Source: Balanoglossus misakiensis (lineage: Eukaryota > Hemichordata). From it: a stretch of 64,000 nucleotides of DNA. The stretch is taken from contig CM082593.2 in the NCBI GenBank assembly GCA_040954595.2, forward strand, positions 992,001 to 1,056,000, in the 5' to 3' direction. The notes beneath the pieces were generated by a model. That model had not been told where the DNA came from and searched no databases. It saw only the letters and a program-made list of their open reading frames with translations. Position numbers and translations under genes: made by a program. Shown piece after piece: positions 30,766 through 42,700 of the stretch; the stretch's first letter is position 1; each line of letters starts with the position of its first letter.

Positions 30766-33700
30766 TTTGTATTTTTAAAGCGCGGTCAAAATTGCGTGAT
30801 ATTTTAACAGCATTGTGTTAAACAGTGTGTTTAACTTATTTTGTGTTCTAATTCTGGATTGCGAATTTTGGTTGGATGAAAAGACTTCAGTTGTAATGAG
30901 CACGATTTCTGGCGATATATTTGGCGGCCAAGATCTCAGAAATGAGAACACGCTTTAGTCATTGAATTGGGCTCGACTGAACGCCTCTGGCAAATGTGAT
31001 TTATCTTTGAACTTTTATATATCAAAAAGGGAAATTTCGCGAATCCCTAACTCGACATTTACAAGTGATCTGTTTTCATTATCGTATATACATGTACCGT
31101 CTAATTTGATCATTCTGATCGTACGTCCATTCCAACACCTCAAGGTGCTTCCGTCACAATAATGTAAATATAAGTGTGTTTTATAAATACGACATTTCCA
31201 ATGATTTCTTTGATGTCATACGTATGAGATAGTAATTTTACATTTACATAGTTACACTTTTCTCCCTCCAAATTGATATTTTCTATACTAGTATATGTAT
31301 TCAGAAAAACAAGTTTGTAATATATTTATATTAAAATATTATAAAGTTTCTCATATTTTCTTTTTCATTTTGTTTGAATGGAGTCGTTTAGGGTTAATTG
31401 GTGTGAGCATGAGTATTTTTTTTTTAATGTGTAAACAATCATTAACATAACAATTAATAATTGACTTGAAGATTTAACTGTCGAAGTCCAAAGTTTTGTG
31501 ACATCAATATCTGTTTCACAGACTCGACAAACAGGAAAATCTGGATACATTAGCTTCCTTGTGTGAATATTGAAGCTATAATTAAATTCATGCAACGCTA
31601 TACTTCTTTAAAACCGCTAGGTTTTAAATGACACGTTATCACATTTCCTTTGCGGAGAATTTTGCTAAACCTTTCCGAAAAATTAATTGATAAAAGTGAC
31701 TGAAAGAAGGCTGACAAGACTTCACTAAATGGGAGATTCTAGCGGCATCCTTTTAGAATCTGAGCATAGTCTGCACGATTCATCGCTATTGTATTAACAG
31801 AAAATGCCATCATAAAAGGGGGTATATGTTAAGCTGTTTTTATGTAAGGCAGATCTTCAGCTGGATATATGACGTTCAGGCCTAGGGGATATTGCAACTA
31901 TGTGTATCATTTTCTTTCGACGTCTTTCAATATTTATCCTATCATTATTTTCGTGATGATCATGCTTTGCTTGTTTCTAAAGGTTAATATTTCTTCAGGA
32001 AAGTCTTTTCTTCGAAGCGGAAATGAAGATATTTTGCTCGACGAATATTCAAGTCACTGATCAGGTCTAATACTGGTTTTTGAAAAGTTCCGAACTCTCA
32101 AAGCCGACTATTACTTCAACGTTGCTTCAGGCAGTTTCAATCAGCTAAGAGTCAGGAAAAAAGTTTCGAAAATACGTGCACGTGGGAGGAATGTCCTCTT
32201 ATATTTGATTTTGTCTTCTGTTTTGGCCCCGAAGAGACGTGAAATACTCGCCGTTTCTCCTCCAAGAATTCTCAACATTTCACTAATTGTTCTAATTACT
32301 GCGAAACCAGAAGCGGAGCCGGAATACGGGTCTGTATGAGACGGTCGTGTCATTTTGGAAGAACGGTGAACGGTAAGATATCGTGTTTCATGTGAGCGTG
32401 CGTTACAGAGTCAGTGTCACTTGTTTTTCATGATCAGTATTTTGTGCTCAATACAACAAAGTCGCCGCGATCATTAGTAATATGTCAGTATACATGTAAG
32501 TTCAACTATACAACACTCCTGTGAACGAGGTCGAGTATGCGTGTTTTCATCGACAGAACATGAAACCATCTCTAACTTGGTTATCAAGTAAAGAGGAAGT
32601 GAGATATACCCGAGATTTGGTTCTCATTGTTCTGTATCTATAGAAATGTGGTGACTCTAAATGGAACTTTTCAGAGCGAGTTGGTCAGATGACATCGGAG
32701 GTAGCAGTGAAACACTCGGCACTCTTAGTGAAAGACGATCTGTGAAACTCTGAATGGGGTACTGCATCACGAAACTCTGAGAGGGTAAACCTTTTGTAAG
32801 GAAATGCGACTCTGGTTACTATATGTAAATCGTGTCGGACCTACATCAAAATCAAGCAAGGTGATAATACACCCTTAAGTTAGTGAATGAAATTTAGCTG
32901 TGAGCCAGTATGCATAAAAATGGCAATAGTACAAAGCATGTTGCTTTCTTGAAATTCCCAGTACAATCCTGTGGGATTGGTCAAATATGACATTCTCATT
33001 AGGCACGTACATCCCTGATACAGTTTCTCACATTGGAACTTCTCTGAAAGTTTACAAAAAAGTTCAATTCTCTCTGAATACTCCACTACCTTCAGGTATA
33101 TCTACATCGCGTGTGTCGTGATTTGGAGGAAGCTATTTATTCCACCTTCCCTTTAAAATTACCGAACCCCTCCCTGAGCTCATGCTTTTAGCGATGTCTT
33201 TATTCGCAATTATCCGGTAATGGGAAAAGTGCTCCCGATACCCAAGACGATCTTCTTTATGGCATAAAATACAATCAGTGTTGGCAAATAAGATTGTCAG
33301 GTTTTGCATTCTTTATACATTTATGTTCAGAGATTGACGAGTTTGGCTCAGATTCAAAAGAATCTATCACTATTTTATGCGATTTTCTTTATGCTTGTTC
33401 CTCTTGTGTGCATAATTATGCAAATCAAGATAAGCTCCCGCAAATCAGCAATCGCCTGTCAGTCAGGATTTCCTAATAAGGGGCAATCACCTGACGCAAG
33501 CATGGAAAGTTTTGACTGATTTGCATTTTTGCTAATGGCATAGAAATGTCAAAAAGCACGTGACCGCCCCTCCGAAGTGCGCATGAATAACTTGGAAAAG
33601 GTCTAAGTATTCCTATCTCAAACTTTTGGCTCCAGGCTTCGAAAAGAAGCAATGGTTGACATTTACGTTTACCGTGAAGCACTTTGACAGTCGTGACTTC

Positions 33701-34967
33701 GTGCTTGGTATTTCTAAACTATATCAGCGGCGATGCAAGGAACTATACTTCCGCACAAAGATCACACTATATCTTCTTTCATAGCTTTTTAACAGTTGGT
33801 GTTTGGCACATTTGCTGATCAATTGACCCATCTTTGCAGAATTGGTGTGTCAGGTAAATTAAATGTCAAGAACTTGCATTGAATACGCCTTGAAACTTCA
33901 AATAAAAGATGCTAAGCTATCCCCAACGCGTAAGCTGATGTTTATCAACTAAATCTTGTTCCTAAGAAATTGACAGATATATTAATCCTCTTTGCGTATC
34001 ACTTTCTTGGTGTTTCGCCTGTCCTTCTGCTGCTTCTTCCGTTCTTACTAGTTCATCGTTACAGCGTTGGAAAATCTTCATGCCACAGCCGGGCAGTTAG
34101 CGGCGCTGTTGGCGCTCTACAGGCCAACCCACTTGCGTGACACTTGTTCAGAGAATGCACATTTGCATAATAGCTATGCAATGAGCTTTGACTGCTACTG
34201 TATATAACCGAAGTGGCATCGTTAACTGAGACAGTTGTTCCGGAGTTGCGGGAAGGCACTTGAATTTCTTTTCCCTGGTTTTCCTCGATAGGGGTTCCGG
34301 CAGACGACACTTTCGATATCGAGATACACACTTGTGCTTGGAGTCTGGTCTCCCATGTCAATAAGGTAGGCGATCGAGCGTTTTTCTTTCCATCCACGAC
34401 ACTGTCAAAACCAGGTGCCCCCTTCTCCTCCTCCAATCCTGAAACTATGCGTTGTAGATTATATAGACCCGTTGTTGTTGTTGTTGTTGAGTACGTTGTT
34501 ATTTTCCTCGCTTTCTTCATTGATAACAGTAACTTTCAAATTGCTCTGACGTCTTTTGGTCGCTTCCCTCTCTTTGTCATGAACGACAAGAACGGATAGT
34601 AAAAGTTTACAATGATTCAATGTAACTGTATGATGCTTACATGCGAATTGTAAAAACACAAAGATGTTGAGAAACCTTTATTTTGGCCTAGAAATAGCTA
34701 AATAAAGAGCAATATCCGAGATTGTGCTCTATAAAGAGGTAACATACACTGGGATGGTAGTGACAGACACTTGCTGTGACCAACAATGTCCAGGGATCGA
34801 AGCGTCGAGTTTTGCACATGCCCGAGTTGTGGAGAATGCCAAACATGTGTCAAAGAAGCCCTACATCTTGTTATTAATGTTACGCTCACTGCGTTGTGTC
34901 CTCAGAGTTGTCTGTCTACCACACCACTGACTGAGCGAGCCAAGCTTCCGCCGGGACAGCAGTCATC
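30766..34967. other. Intergenic between the protease and the GPCR
   Basis: Protease 3' UTR followed by AT-rich sequence with no recognised exon. An ATTAAA at about 31329-31334 is a weak candidate poly(A) signal. Near 34195-34205 a TATATAA-like box occurs, followed by a possible donor (AATAAG/GTAGGC, about 34363) and a possible acceptor (TCCTCAG, about 34903). These could delimit a non-coding first exon of the GPCR, but this is speculative. A GTT repeat occurs at about 34470-34487. Confidence 0.35.
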
Positions 34968-36107
34968 ATGGACGATTACGACAGTGGCTTATTGGACGAC
35001 TACTCGCTCACCTATCCGTGGAACGGCAGCATCGAGGATTTACTGCGAGCTCTGAATCTGACATCGATTGAAGATTTTCTCTCCAAGTATGATTACGGGG
35101 ACATGATCCCTCCCGTCGTGCACCAGTTATCCAAGTCCGCCAGAATCTGCTTGGTGATCTGCTACGTGCTGATTTTCTGCCTGGGGTTGGTCGGCAACCT
35201 TCTGGTCATCATCGTTGTTGCTGCCAACAAACCCATGCAGACTGTCACGAATGTCTTCATCGTCTCGCTGGCCGTGTCAGATATCATGATATCGCTGTTA
35301 TCCGTGCCTTTTACTCTGGTGGAAGCCATCACAGCCGGTTGGGTGATGGGTCTCTTCATGTGCAAACTGGTCAACTTCATAACTGTGTTGTCGTTGATCT
35401 CCAGTGTGCTCACACTATCCTGTATCGCAGTTGACCGATACAACGCTATCTGTCAGCCCTTGAAGTCTCGCATCATCCACACCACGACAAGGGCCACCAA
35501 GCTGCTCTGTTTCGTCTGGGGGGCCTCGGTCGTGATGGCGTGCCCGCTCTTGTTCGTCTTCGAGCTGCAAGTTCTAAACGACGTGCGCAACGACCACGTG
35601 TACACGCTCTGCACCGAGATGTGGCATTATCCTCAACAGAAAATGGCGTTCACGTTCTTTCTGGTGGGTGCTACATATCTCGTTCCGCTGGGCTTAATGC
35701 TTGTTCTCTACATTAGAATCTGTCATCATCTGTGGGTGAGAAATCCAATCGGACCCACAGACCTGCAACAGCTGAACGCCGGCTCCACCATTAAATACAA
35801 GAAGAAGGCGACAAAAATGCTCGTTTTGGTGGTTGTACTCTTTTTCGTCTGCTGGACACCATATCACGTGGTTACGGTGAGACGAGAGTTTCCCAGTTTG
35901 CATGACAACGAGAAGAACAGACTTTTAGTCGCTTGTATAACACTCTTAGCGCTTTTTAATAGTTGCCTTAACCCTATGGTGTACGCCTTTCTTAATGGAA
36001 ATTTTAAACAGAGTTTTATATCCACTTTAAAGTGTAGAAGAACCAAAGTTTCTCCAGTCAACACGACACAGACACAGAACGTTCCACTTTCTGGCAGTAA
36101 TATCTAG
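34968..36107 (+). CDS. Rhodopsin-class neuropeptide GPCR, QRFP/NPFF/orexin-receptor-like
   Basis: A single uninterrupted frame of 379 codons. The N-terminus (about 1-60) is acidic with N-glycosylation sites (NGS, NLT). Seven hydrophobic segments follow. Class A hallmarks are all present: GNLLVI in TM1, LAVSD in TM2, the conserved Cys before TM3 (FMCKLV), DRY at the end of TM3, Cys in the second extracellular loop (TLCTEMW), CWTPYH in TM6 and NPMVYAF in TM7. Segments such as LWVRNPIG after TM5 and the TM6 region WTPYHVV resemble vertebrate QRFP receptors and the related NPFF/orexin group, so the ligand is probably an amidated peptide. The C-tail is short (about 35 residues) with CRR after helix 8, a possible palmitoylation site. 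Class membership is certain; the ligand group is an inference from similarity. Upstream frames at 34724-34930 and 34786-35055 would be uORFs if transcribed. Confidence 0.93.
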   Translation: MDDYDSGLLDDYSLTYPWNGSIEDLLRALNLTSIEDFLSKYDYGDMIPPVVHQLSKSARICLVICYVLIFCLGLVGNLLVIIVVAANKPMQTVTNVFIVSLAVSDIMISLLSVPFTLVEAITAGWVMGLFMCKLVNFITVLSLISSVLTLSCIAVDRYNAICQPLKSRIIHTTTRATKLLCFVWGASVVMACPLLFVFELQVLNDVRNDHVYTLCTEMWHYPQQKMAFTFFLVGATYLVPLGLMLVLYIRICHHLWVRNPIGPTDLQQLNAGSTIKYKKKATKMLVLVVVLFFVCWTPYHVVTVRREFPSLHDNEKNRLLVACITLLALFNSCLNPMVYAFLNGNFKQSFISTLKCRRTKVSPVNTTQTQNVPLSGSNI

Positions 36108-38710
36108 AAATTCAAGTGGTATTTCCTGTCGTTTTCGCGAATAGAATTCAAAATGATTGCCGATGGGCAGGAGATTAACTTGAAAGGGAATCCCTCTGTT
36201 GTATAGGTAACATTAATGTATTTACGTGACGAGATTATTTCACTATTTTTAAATGTACAATGTTGGCGTGTATTAAGGTGAATAGAATGGTTATTATACG
36301 TCTGTGTGACTAATGCCTGTCTCTGTAGTCTTTAATAGTAAACACATTGGGTTTTATTTGGGATGTGTTTTTTTCTGGATAGTGCATGGCTACAGAAGAA
36401 ACTGCAGTATGGTGCGTAATTTCAGAGATTTTAGCGACAGTATCCCATGCTCGCGATGTATTCAAGTTGCCCCGAGATCGACAGAGCCAAACAACACGGA
36501 ATGATACACCAACAGTTGGTATTAGACGTTAACATGATCTATGTTCACTCTTATTTTAATAGGGCTATAACTTTGTCAACAAAAGTCGATATCCGGATAT
36601 AAAACCACAAACAGAAATTCTTCGCAATTTGAGTTCCCTGGGGAACATAATGATAATACTCTCCATTTCTCTCAAAGTTATCTTGTTGGATATTTGAAAC
36701 GTTATGTTTTGCTTACACAGTGGTCATGAGACTGGCAAAAGGGAAAATTACGATTTGCGTCTGAAATTACACATAGATAAAACTCTGAACTGAGGAATTC
36801 TTATAAGATAAAGGTGACACACAGCTACTTAGAATTCATCACTAGTCTTTCAGTTACTAGCAGTTCAGAAACAATCAGAGAAAAATCTGTTTTAACAATT
36901 GTACAGATGGCGGTTAGGAACCTCGGGTATCGTTTCCATAGAAACGAGTCAGTTTCAATGGGGAATTCAGATGTCTTTAAGAGAAAACGGAATTATTACC
37001 CTCAAATAATGTGACATTTATTGACATTACGTGTTCTCATCAGACGCAATAAATTATTAAGTTGCAACGCAATAATACCTTCTAAGATGACAACGAAACC
37101 CATGGCGAAATCTTGTAAGATTTACGTGCGCGACTATCGTTTTAAGGTAGCCGTAGATTTATTTCATCAGATGGTCAGGAATTCGATGAAGGGGGAAAAC
37201 AAAACAACTTTTACGAGCATCGTCGTAAAATGTCGACCGAATATAATAAAAAGATGATTTGAACGTCTCGTTTTTCTGCGTTTCGAGAGATATCGGATAA
37301 ACGAATATGCCGTAATATTTATCCCTTTCCCTGTCGGTCGTTATCAATACTATTTTATCGTTCCACAGCATAGCAGCATAGTTGTTGAATACTTAGTACT
37401 TCTCTTAACACGTGACAGACAAGCCTTGGGTGCTTTCATCCTCCACCTGATGTCGACTAGTGCCAAGTCTGAGATGAACTTGACCTACTTCTAAACTATT
37501 TATGCTTATGTGTACAGAGTGCCTCGGATCAATTACTTAAAGGAGAAACGTATGGTTTATCACTATCAAAAATGTTAAGTATTCCCATCTGTTTTTCACA
37601 TTACATGGTCAATTTCTGCTTCAAGTACCTGCGATGACGTTTGTTTCACATAACCCACAACCATCCACTCTCATCAAGTTCCAATCAGTTGGTTCTTCAC
37701 TGTGTAGATGTAACTGTGACCTTGTCAACGTCACCTTGATATTTGAAGAATTTTTGTCGGTCGACCAACAGGGATAAGATCACGTATTCACATACACTGT
37801 CGCAGTTAGGGACCATCGCATACTGTCGCATAACTTAGACAAAGTTTTCCCCTGTTAAGATCAAACATACTCTACCCAGTCGCAACGAAACTTAACTTGC
37901 CAGGAATTGTTGCTGTCGATTGCACAATAAAACACAACTTTTGCCAGAGTTCTCGATAGAACATGCATGTGCCAAATTCGTCCAAAGTGAAGAAGGTCAC
38001 CAATTCAACTTCAGCCAACCCCCAAAACGAAAAACCCCAAACAATTGCAATAATCGAGGCGGTCCCTTAGTAATCCGTGACTGAAGAACTAGAAAAAAAT
38101 GCCTTGAACTAATTTTACGCGGCTTTCTTGACTAGACACGTACAAGAAATTGTTGCCTCAAGCAACGTGTGAAATATAACCGGCAACCATTTTAAAACAT
38201 TAACATTGGCTGTTACAGAGTTTCAATCAACTTGATGGATTTACAATTCCACAAAAGAACCCACTGTGGCCCAGTGTCAGCATTGAAAATAATAAATCAC
38301 AAATATCCAGACAGTTTGGTAAAGCTGAATACCATGTGTTCCAACACTAAGGGGCCAAACAAGAGATTTTCCAGACAGAAACAAACAGACAATTTTAAGC
38401 GACAGTGGCTTTAAACAGATCAGTGTGTCTGGGAACGCAAGAAACGCAAATTTGTCTTTTGGACAGAACCAGATACAACACGCCGCTCCTGAAGTGTTGA
38501 ATGAACGTGCTTGAAGCAGCGTACCAAAATAGTCCCATGTCAGTATAAACATTGAAAAAAGTTCTGTTTCTTAGTCTCTGGGGATTGTTTCTTCACGTCT
38601 CGTCGGAAAAGATTAGATATGATGTCGTAGAAACATCAACGCCGTGGTGATCTGTCATGCCACGAAAGTTATCACGTTACATCTAATCACAACCCGCTCC
38701 CCCCCGAGAG

Positions 38711-38726
38711 TGACCTGAGTTGACCT
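38711..38726 (-). promoter_or_regulatory. Perfect DR4 nuclear-receptor element
   Basis: TGACCT-GAGT-TGACCT, which on the minus strand is AGGTCA-ACTC-AGGTCA, the spacing used by thyroid-hormone-receptor/LXR-type heterodimers. A further TGACC half-site follows about 13 bases on. It lies 2.6 kb past the GPCR stop with no coding sequence near. Function is inferred. Confidence 0.4.
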
Positions 38727-39753
38727 GAAACTCTAGCCTGACCCCCACATCTGTCGCTGTCAGGGTGAATTATCGCGAAATCGTCTCCAACTCTGATGTT
38801 ATCTTTTCGAGCAAATTCTTTGTTTGTTCATAATTTCAAAGCTGCTGGTTGACCGAGCGCTTGATTCGCAAACCCTGCCGTTTCTGGTGGATACTAAATC
38901 AAAATCGGAATACCGACCGCTGTTAGAAGTTTTATTTATCAAGGTTGACTACGAGGAGAAAATTCACAACTGTGATGGGAATCTCTCTGGCCAGGAGGGG
39001 GTATTTTCTCGATATCGTCACCTTCACCTCGGGGTTGTATGTCAGACAGTGGATGGAATAGTCATTAAATTATTGATAGACAATTAATAAGTCGTGTTTC
39101 TCAGTGATTTAGTAAATGTAGCAGTCAAAAATAACTTTGCTTGTCAGAAAAAAATTGCAAAAAACAATCGGGGTTGTTTACTTTCTCTTTGGTTCTCGTT
39201 GCTATGCATCCGGGTTGCTAGGTGTGGCTAGCTTGAAGATGTAGAAGGGTACTATATTTTCATGGTGTTGCAGTACCATGCCATGACACTCATCGGCACT
39301 CTTATTCATTCCGTGAGCATTCGGATTTTATCGTTTGTAATCTACTGTTATCAACAACCTGCGCATAAAACATCGACTACAAAGACACAATTTAATCCGA
39401 TCATTCAAAAAGCAGTACTTAGTATTCGAAGCAAGAAAGCTTCAATCCTACAATACAAGGACTTGTGTCAAGGGAAGGGACGGGATGCCTCTTTTCAGAA
39501 AATAACAAGAAAGTTTACTTTACAGTGTGTTTATTAATAGATGCTCAATCAGCAGTTGATATATACAGTTTGTTGGCAGAGAGGCCATTAAATCTCAGCC
39601 GGTGGTAGTGTTGAAGTGAGCAGCGTAAATTGTATATTTCACGCATTACATGAACGGTGTCTGTTTTCATCTGAGAATCTGCGTGTGATAATTCCCAGTG
39701 TTACAGGGGGTGTCACAGTTAAGGGGGTGCGTGAGCAACTTCCCACGGTTTTC

Positions 39754-39775
39754 GTGGTGTGGTGTGGTGTGGTGT
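39754..39775. repeat. (GTGGT)n pentanucleotide repeat
   Basis: Four perfect copies of a five-base unit plus a partial copy in intergenic sequence. Confidence 0.85.
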
Positions 39776-42700
39776 TGTGAAGTCTAACACAAAGATCACA
39801 ATCTTCAAGTTGAAGAACGATAACTGCAATGGAATGTGATTATCGGTTTATATATAGGAACGTTAATCAAACGGTGACCACCACTGGCACTCACGCAGTT
39901 GTCAGAATCGATTTCGCGGTCACTAACAAAGTCACAGCAGGTCTGGATACAGGGTATAAAGTATGTGGAAATAGCAAATCGGTTTAAAGCCTGTGGTTTC
40001 ACGGACGTGTCAAACCTTGTTTGTGGCACAGTTAATCAATATGGTAGCAAATTGTTTATAGATTGGCCATCCCTTCTAATATCACTCATCACAAAACTGT
40101 GTACACGGGAAAAACTCAACACGGTAGGGGAGTCTTGCACGGATGTTTTGCTGCAAACACGTCAGAAGAATCAACCTTTGACCCTTGGTTATAAGGTGCT
40201 ACGCAACACCGTACTTCCTGTCACTTTTCTCAAAATAAATGAGGCGCGGGTGTCGCTTGCAGCGCGCAGGCGCGAATTCTTTCCCGCAGTCTTCCATAGT
40301 TTTAATCAAAAGTGACCTTTGCACGACATTCTCTCCTAGACTTCCTCTACTATCGTTGTCTGAAGTTGATTTAACAGGCGTAGGCACCAATGTTTAATGG
40401 AATATTGAATGAGCAAATAGGCGCAAACGTAAATCTTTTCTGCCATGTGGCTGGCCGATATTTTTGGTTTCCAAAAGCGGAAACATTTAAGTTTTATGCA
40501 GAACCTCAGATAACTCCATTGTTTTACGACGGGAAGTGGTCGAAGAACGCGTCAATATATTTTTACTTTCATTTTGTCTGGTGTTTTATGACACTTAGTT
40601 TACTTTAAACCGACCTACTGTTCGTGATACGATATCTATTTTTCCAAAATTGTTGGAAGTCAAGTCTTGAATACTGAATTCTTAAAATAGCTCGCATTAT
40701 AGTGGGGATCCATGCACGATAAATACAAGACTGAAATGAATTCATCATGGATACCCACCCCTCAGCAAAATAAACACATCGATTACAGTAACTAGCTCTA
40801 TTTTGCAAGCTTCACGTTGCCACAAGCGAAGGGAGATATCGAAGTGTCCCCAAATAACCTGCCCCATGCTGGGACACTGATAACGACCCAAACTTGAAAT
40901 AGCATTTAAGTGTTTCTTCTCAGCATGGGTCGCACAATAAGCGTTTCTGACTTAGCGGGAGCCGACAGATTTATTTGCAGACTTCCCTTCCGCGGTCGTT
41001 GCTATGGGACACGAGGTGAGTCCTTCGCTTATATCTGCATGAAGCCTGTGGTTAAACGTTTACATACAACAAATTCAGAATTTACAATGTTTGAAAATGA
41101 CATTTTATAATGTGTCGATAAGCTGGTCGTCAACTTTACTATTGTGCATCAACATTCTTTCCCTGGACAGTGTTAAATGGGTCAAATTTGAAGCGTCTTG
41201 CGCTTGGCAAATTCAGATGCCTAAAATATTTTTGATCTGGGGTCGTAGAAAAGAAACCTCAACGCATCGTTTTAGTCTGCACTTCAAGTATTTATCGACA
41301 GTTGTAATCACTGCAAACAAAATTTTATACGAGAGAAAATGGATAGCAATCAATTGAACAAAAAACACAGCAAATGTGTTGAGCTACTGTGTACAGCTCG
41401 ATGCTATGGTTGAATTCATGGTTGAATATTATTTTTGTATGTATAGTCAATTACTCGTTTGTCTACTGATCGACTTAAGACTATCATCTTAATTGCGAAA
41501 TCTCCTGCCGGTTGTACTCCGTGAGAGATTTTCTAGAAGAGCAAAGAGCGGGCTCCATGTCATTCCCGAGTGTCTCCTGTGCGTTTAACGGATCACTAGG
41601 GAATCTTAAATGTGTCAGTGCTCCGAACACAACGACGTGTACGTTGATTTATATCTTTTCGTGACGAGCTGCGTGTATTCTGTTGGCAAAGCCCGGCGCA
41701 GTGTGTCGCTCAGGTCATCACAACGTAATTGGCATGTCTTTATAGAATACTAAGATAATTGCTTTTATAATGGTATTGTGTAATGGCATGAGGAGGAAAA
41801 CACATGAATTGGTATGAAGTACTCTGCTATTGGCGCGATGCCCACACTGAAAGCTCATTATCCGAGAAGACTTTCGTTTCGTTATAACTTTCGACCGTCC
41901 AAATCACTTCATCTGTCATTTTATATTTCACTTGTACCATACACAGTAGCTCAAAAAGTTTTCTTTCGGTACGTTGTCAAATGGTAACAATTGCTCGAGT
42001 TTTGACTGGACCATTGGTTATCTATTAGCTTTGCTGTCGATCCCTAACTCATATAGGCTGTATCAATGTCTATGGCTGTATATACTTCGCCCCCTAAGTT
42101 TCCTAAAGCCTGCTAGGAGTTTTTTGTGTTGATGTAATCGTTGCCTGGCCAACGTCTCTCCATTTCATTGAAAAAAAAGCCTGATTTGTAGTCTCTCTGT
42201 TCTCTGCTGAAATCCACAGAGTCATCAAGTCTACGTTAGATGACAGTCCGACCATCGGGCATCTTGTTGGATCGCATTATGAGATCGCAAGAAGATTGCA
42301 TAATCACACCCTGTGGTGTGTTGTTGCTCTGAATCATGGGAAGTCTTGTCCGTATTTTAAGTCTCATGGGAAAATCTTTAGCGCACGGAGTGGCAATCTT
42401 TAACTGGTCCAAACTCAGTTACGAACCGATGGTTTAGCTTCTTTTTATCGTCATCGTTCGTGCATATTAAAGAAAGCCTACCAGACTGGATGGTTTGGCA
42501 AACCCGTACCCGAACCGAATATGAATTGGATTTCGGCGTCTGAGACGACGAATAAGGCTTAAGGTAACAACAGCATCGGCGAACATTTGAAATTCAGAGT
42601 CTGAACTAGGGATGATTCAAGATCTCATGCCTTTTCTCGAGTGATCGACTACTCAGCCAGGGCAACACAGACACTGGGAAAGGAAGTACTCTTCAAACTA

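Noticed and set aside
34059-34520. 153-codon minus-strand frame
   Set aside because: It has a Thr run from a GTT repeat, no domain, no conserved pattern and no neighbouring exon. It lies in the probable 5' region of the GPCR.
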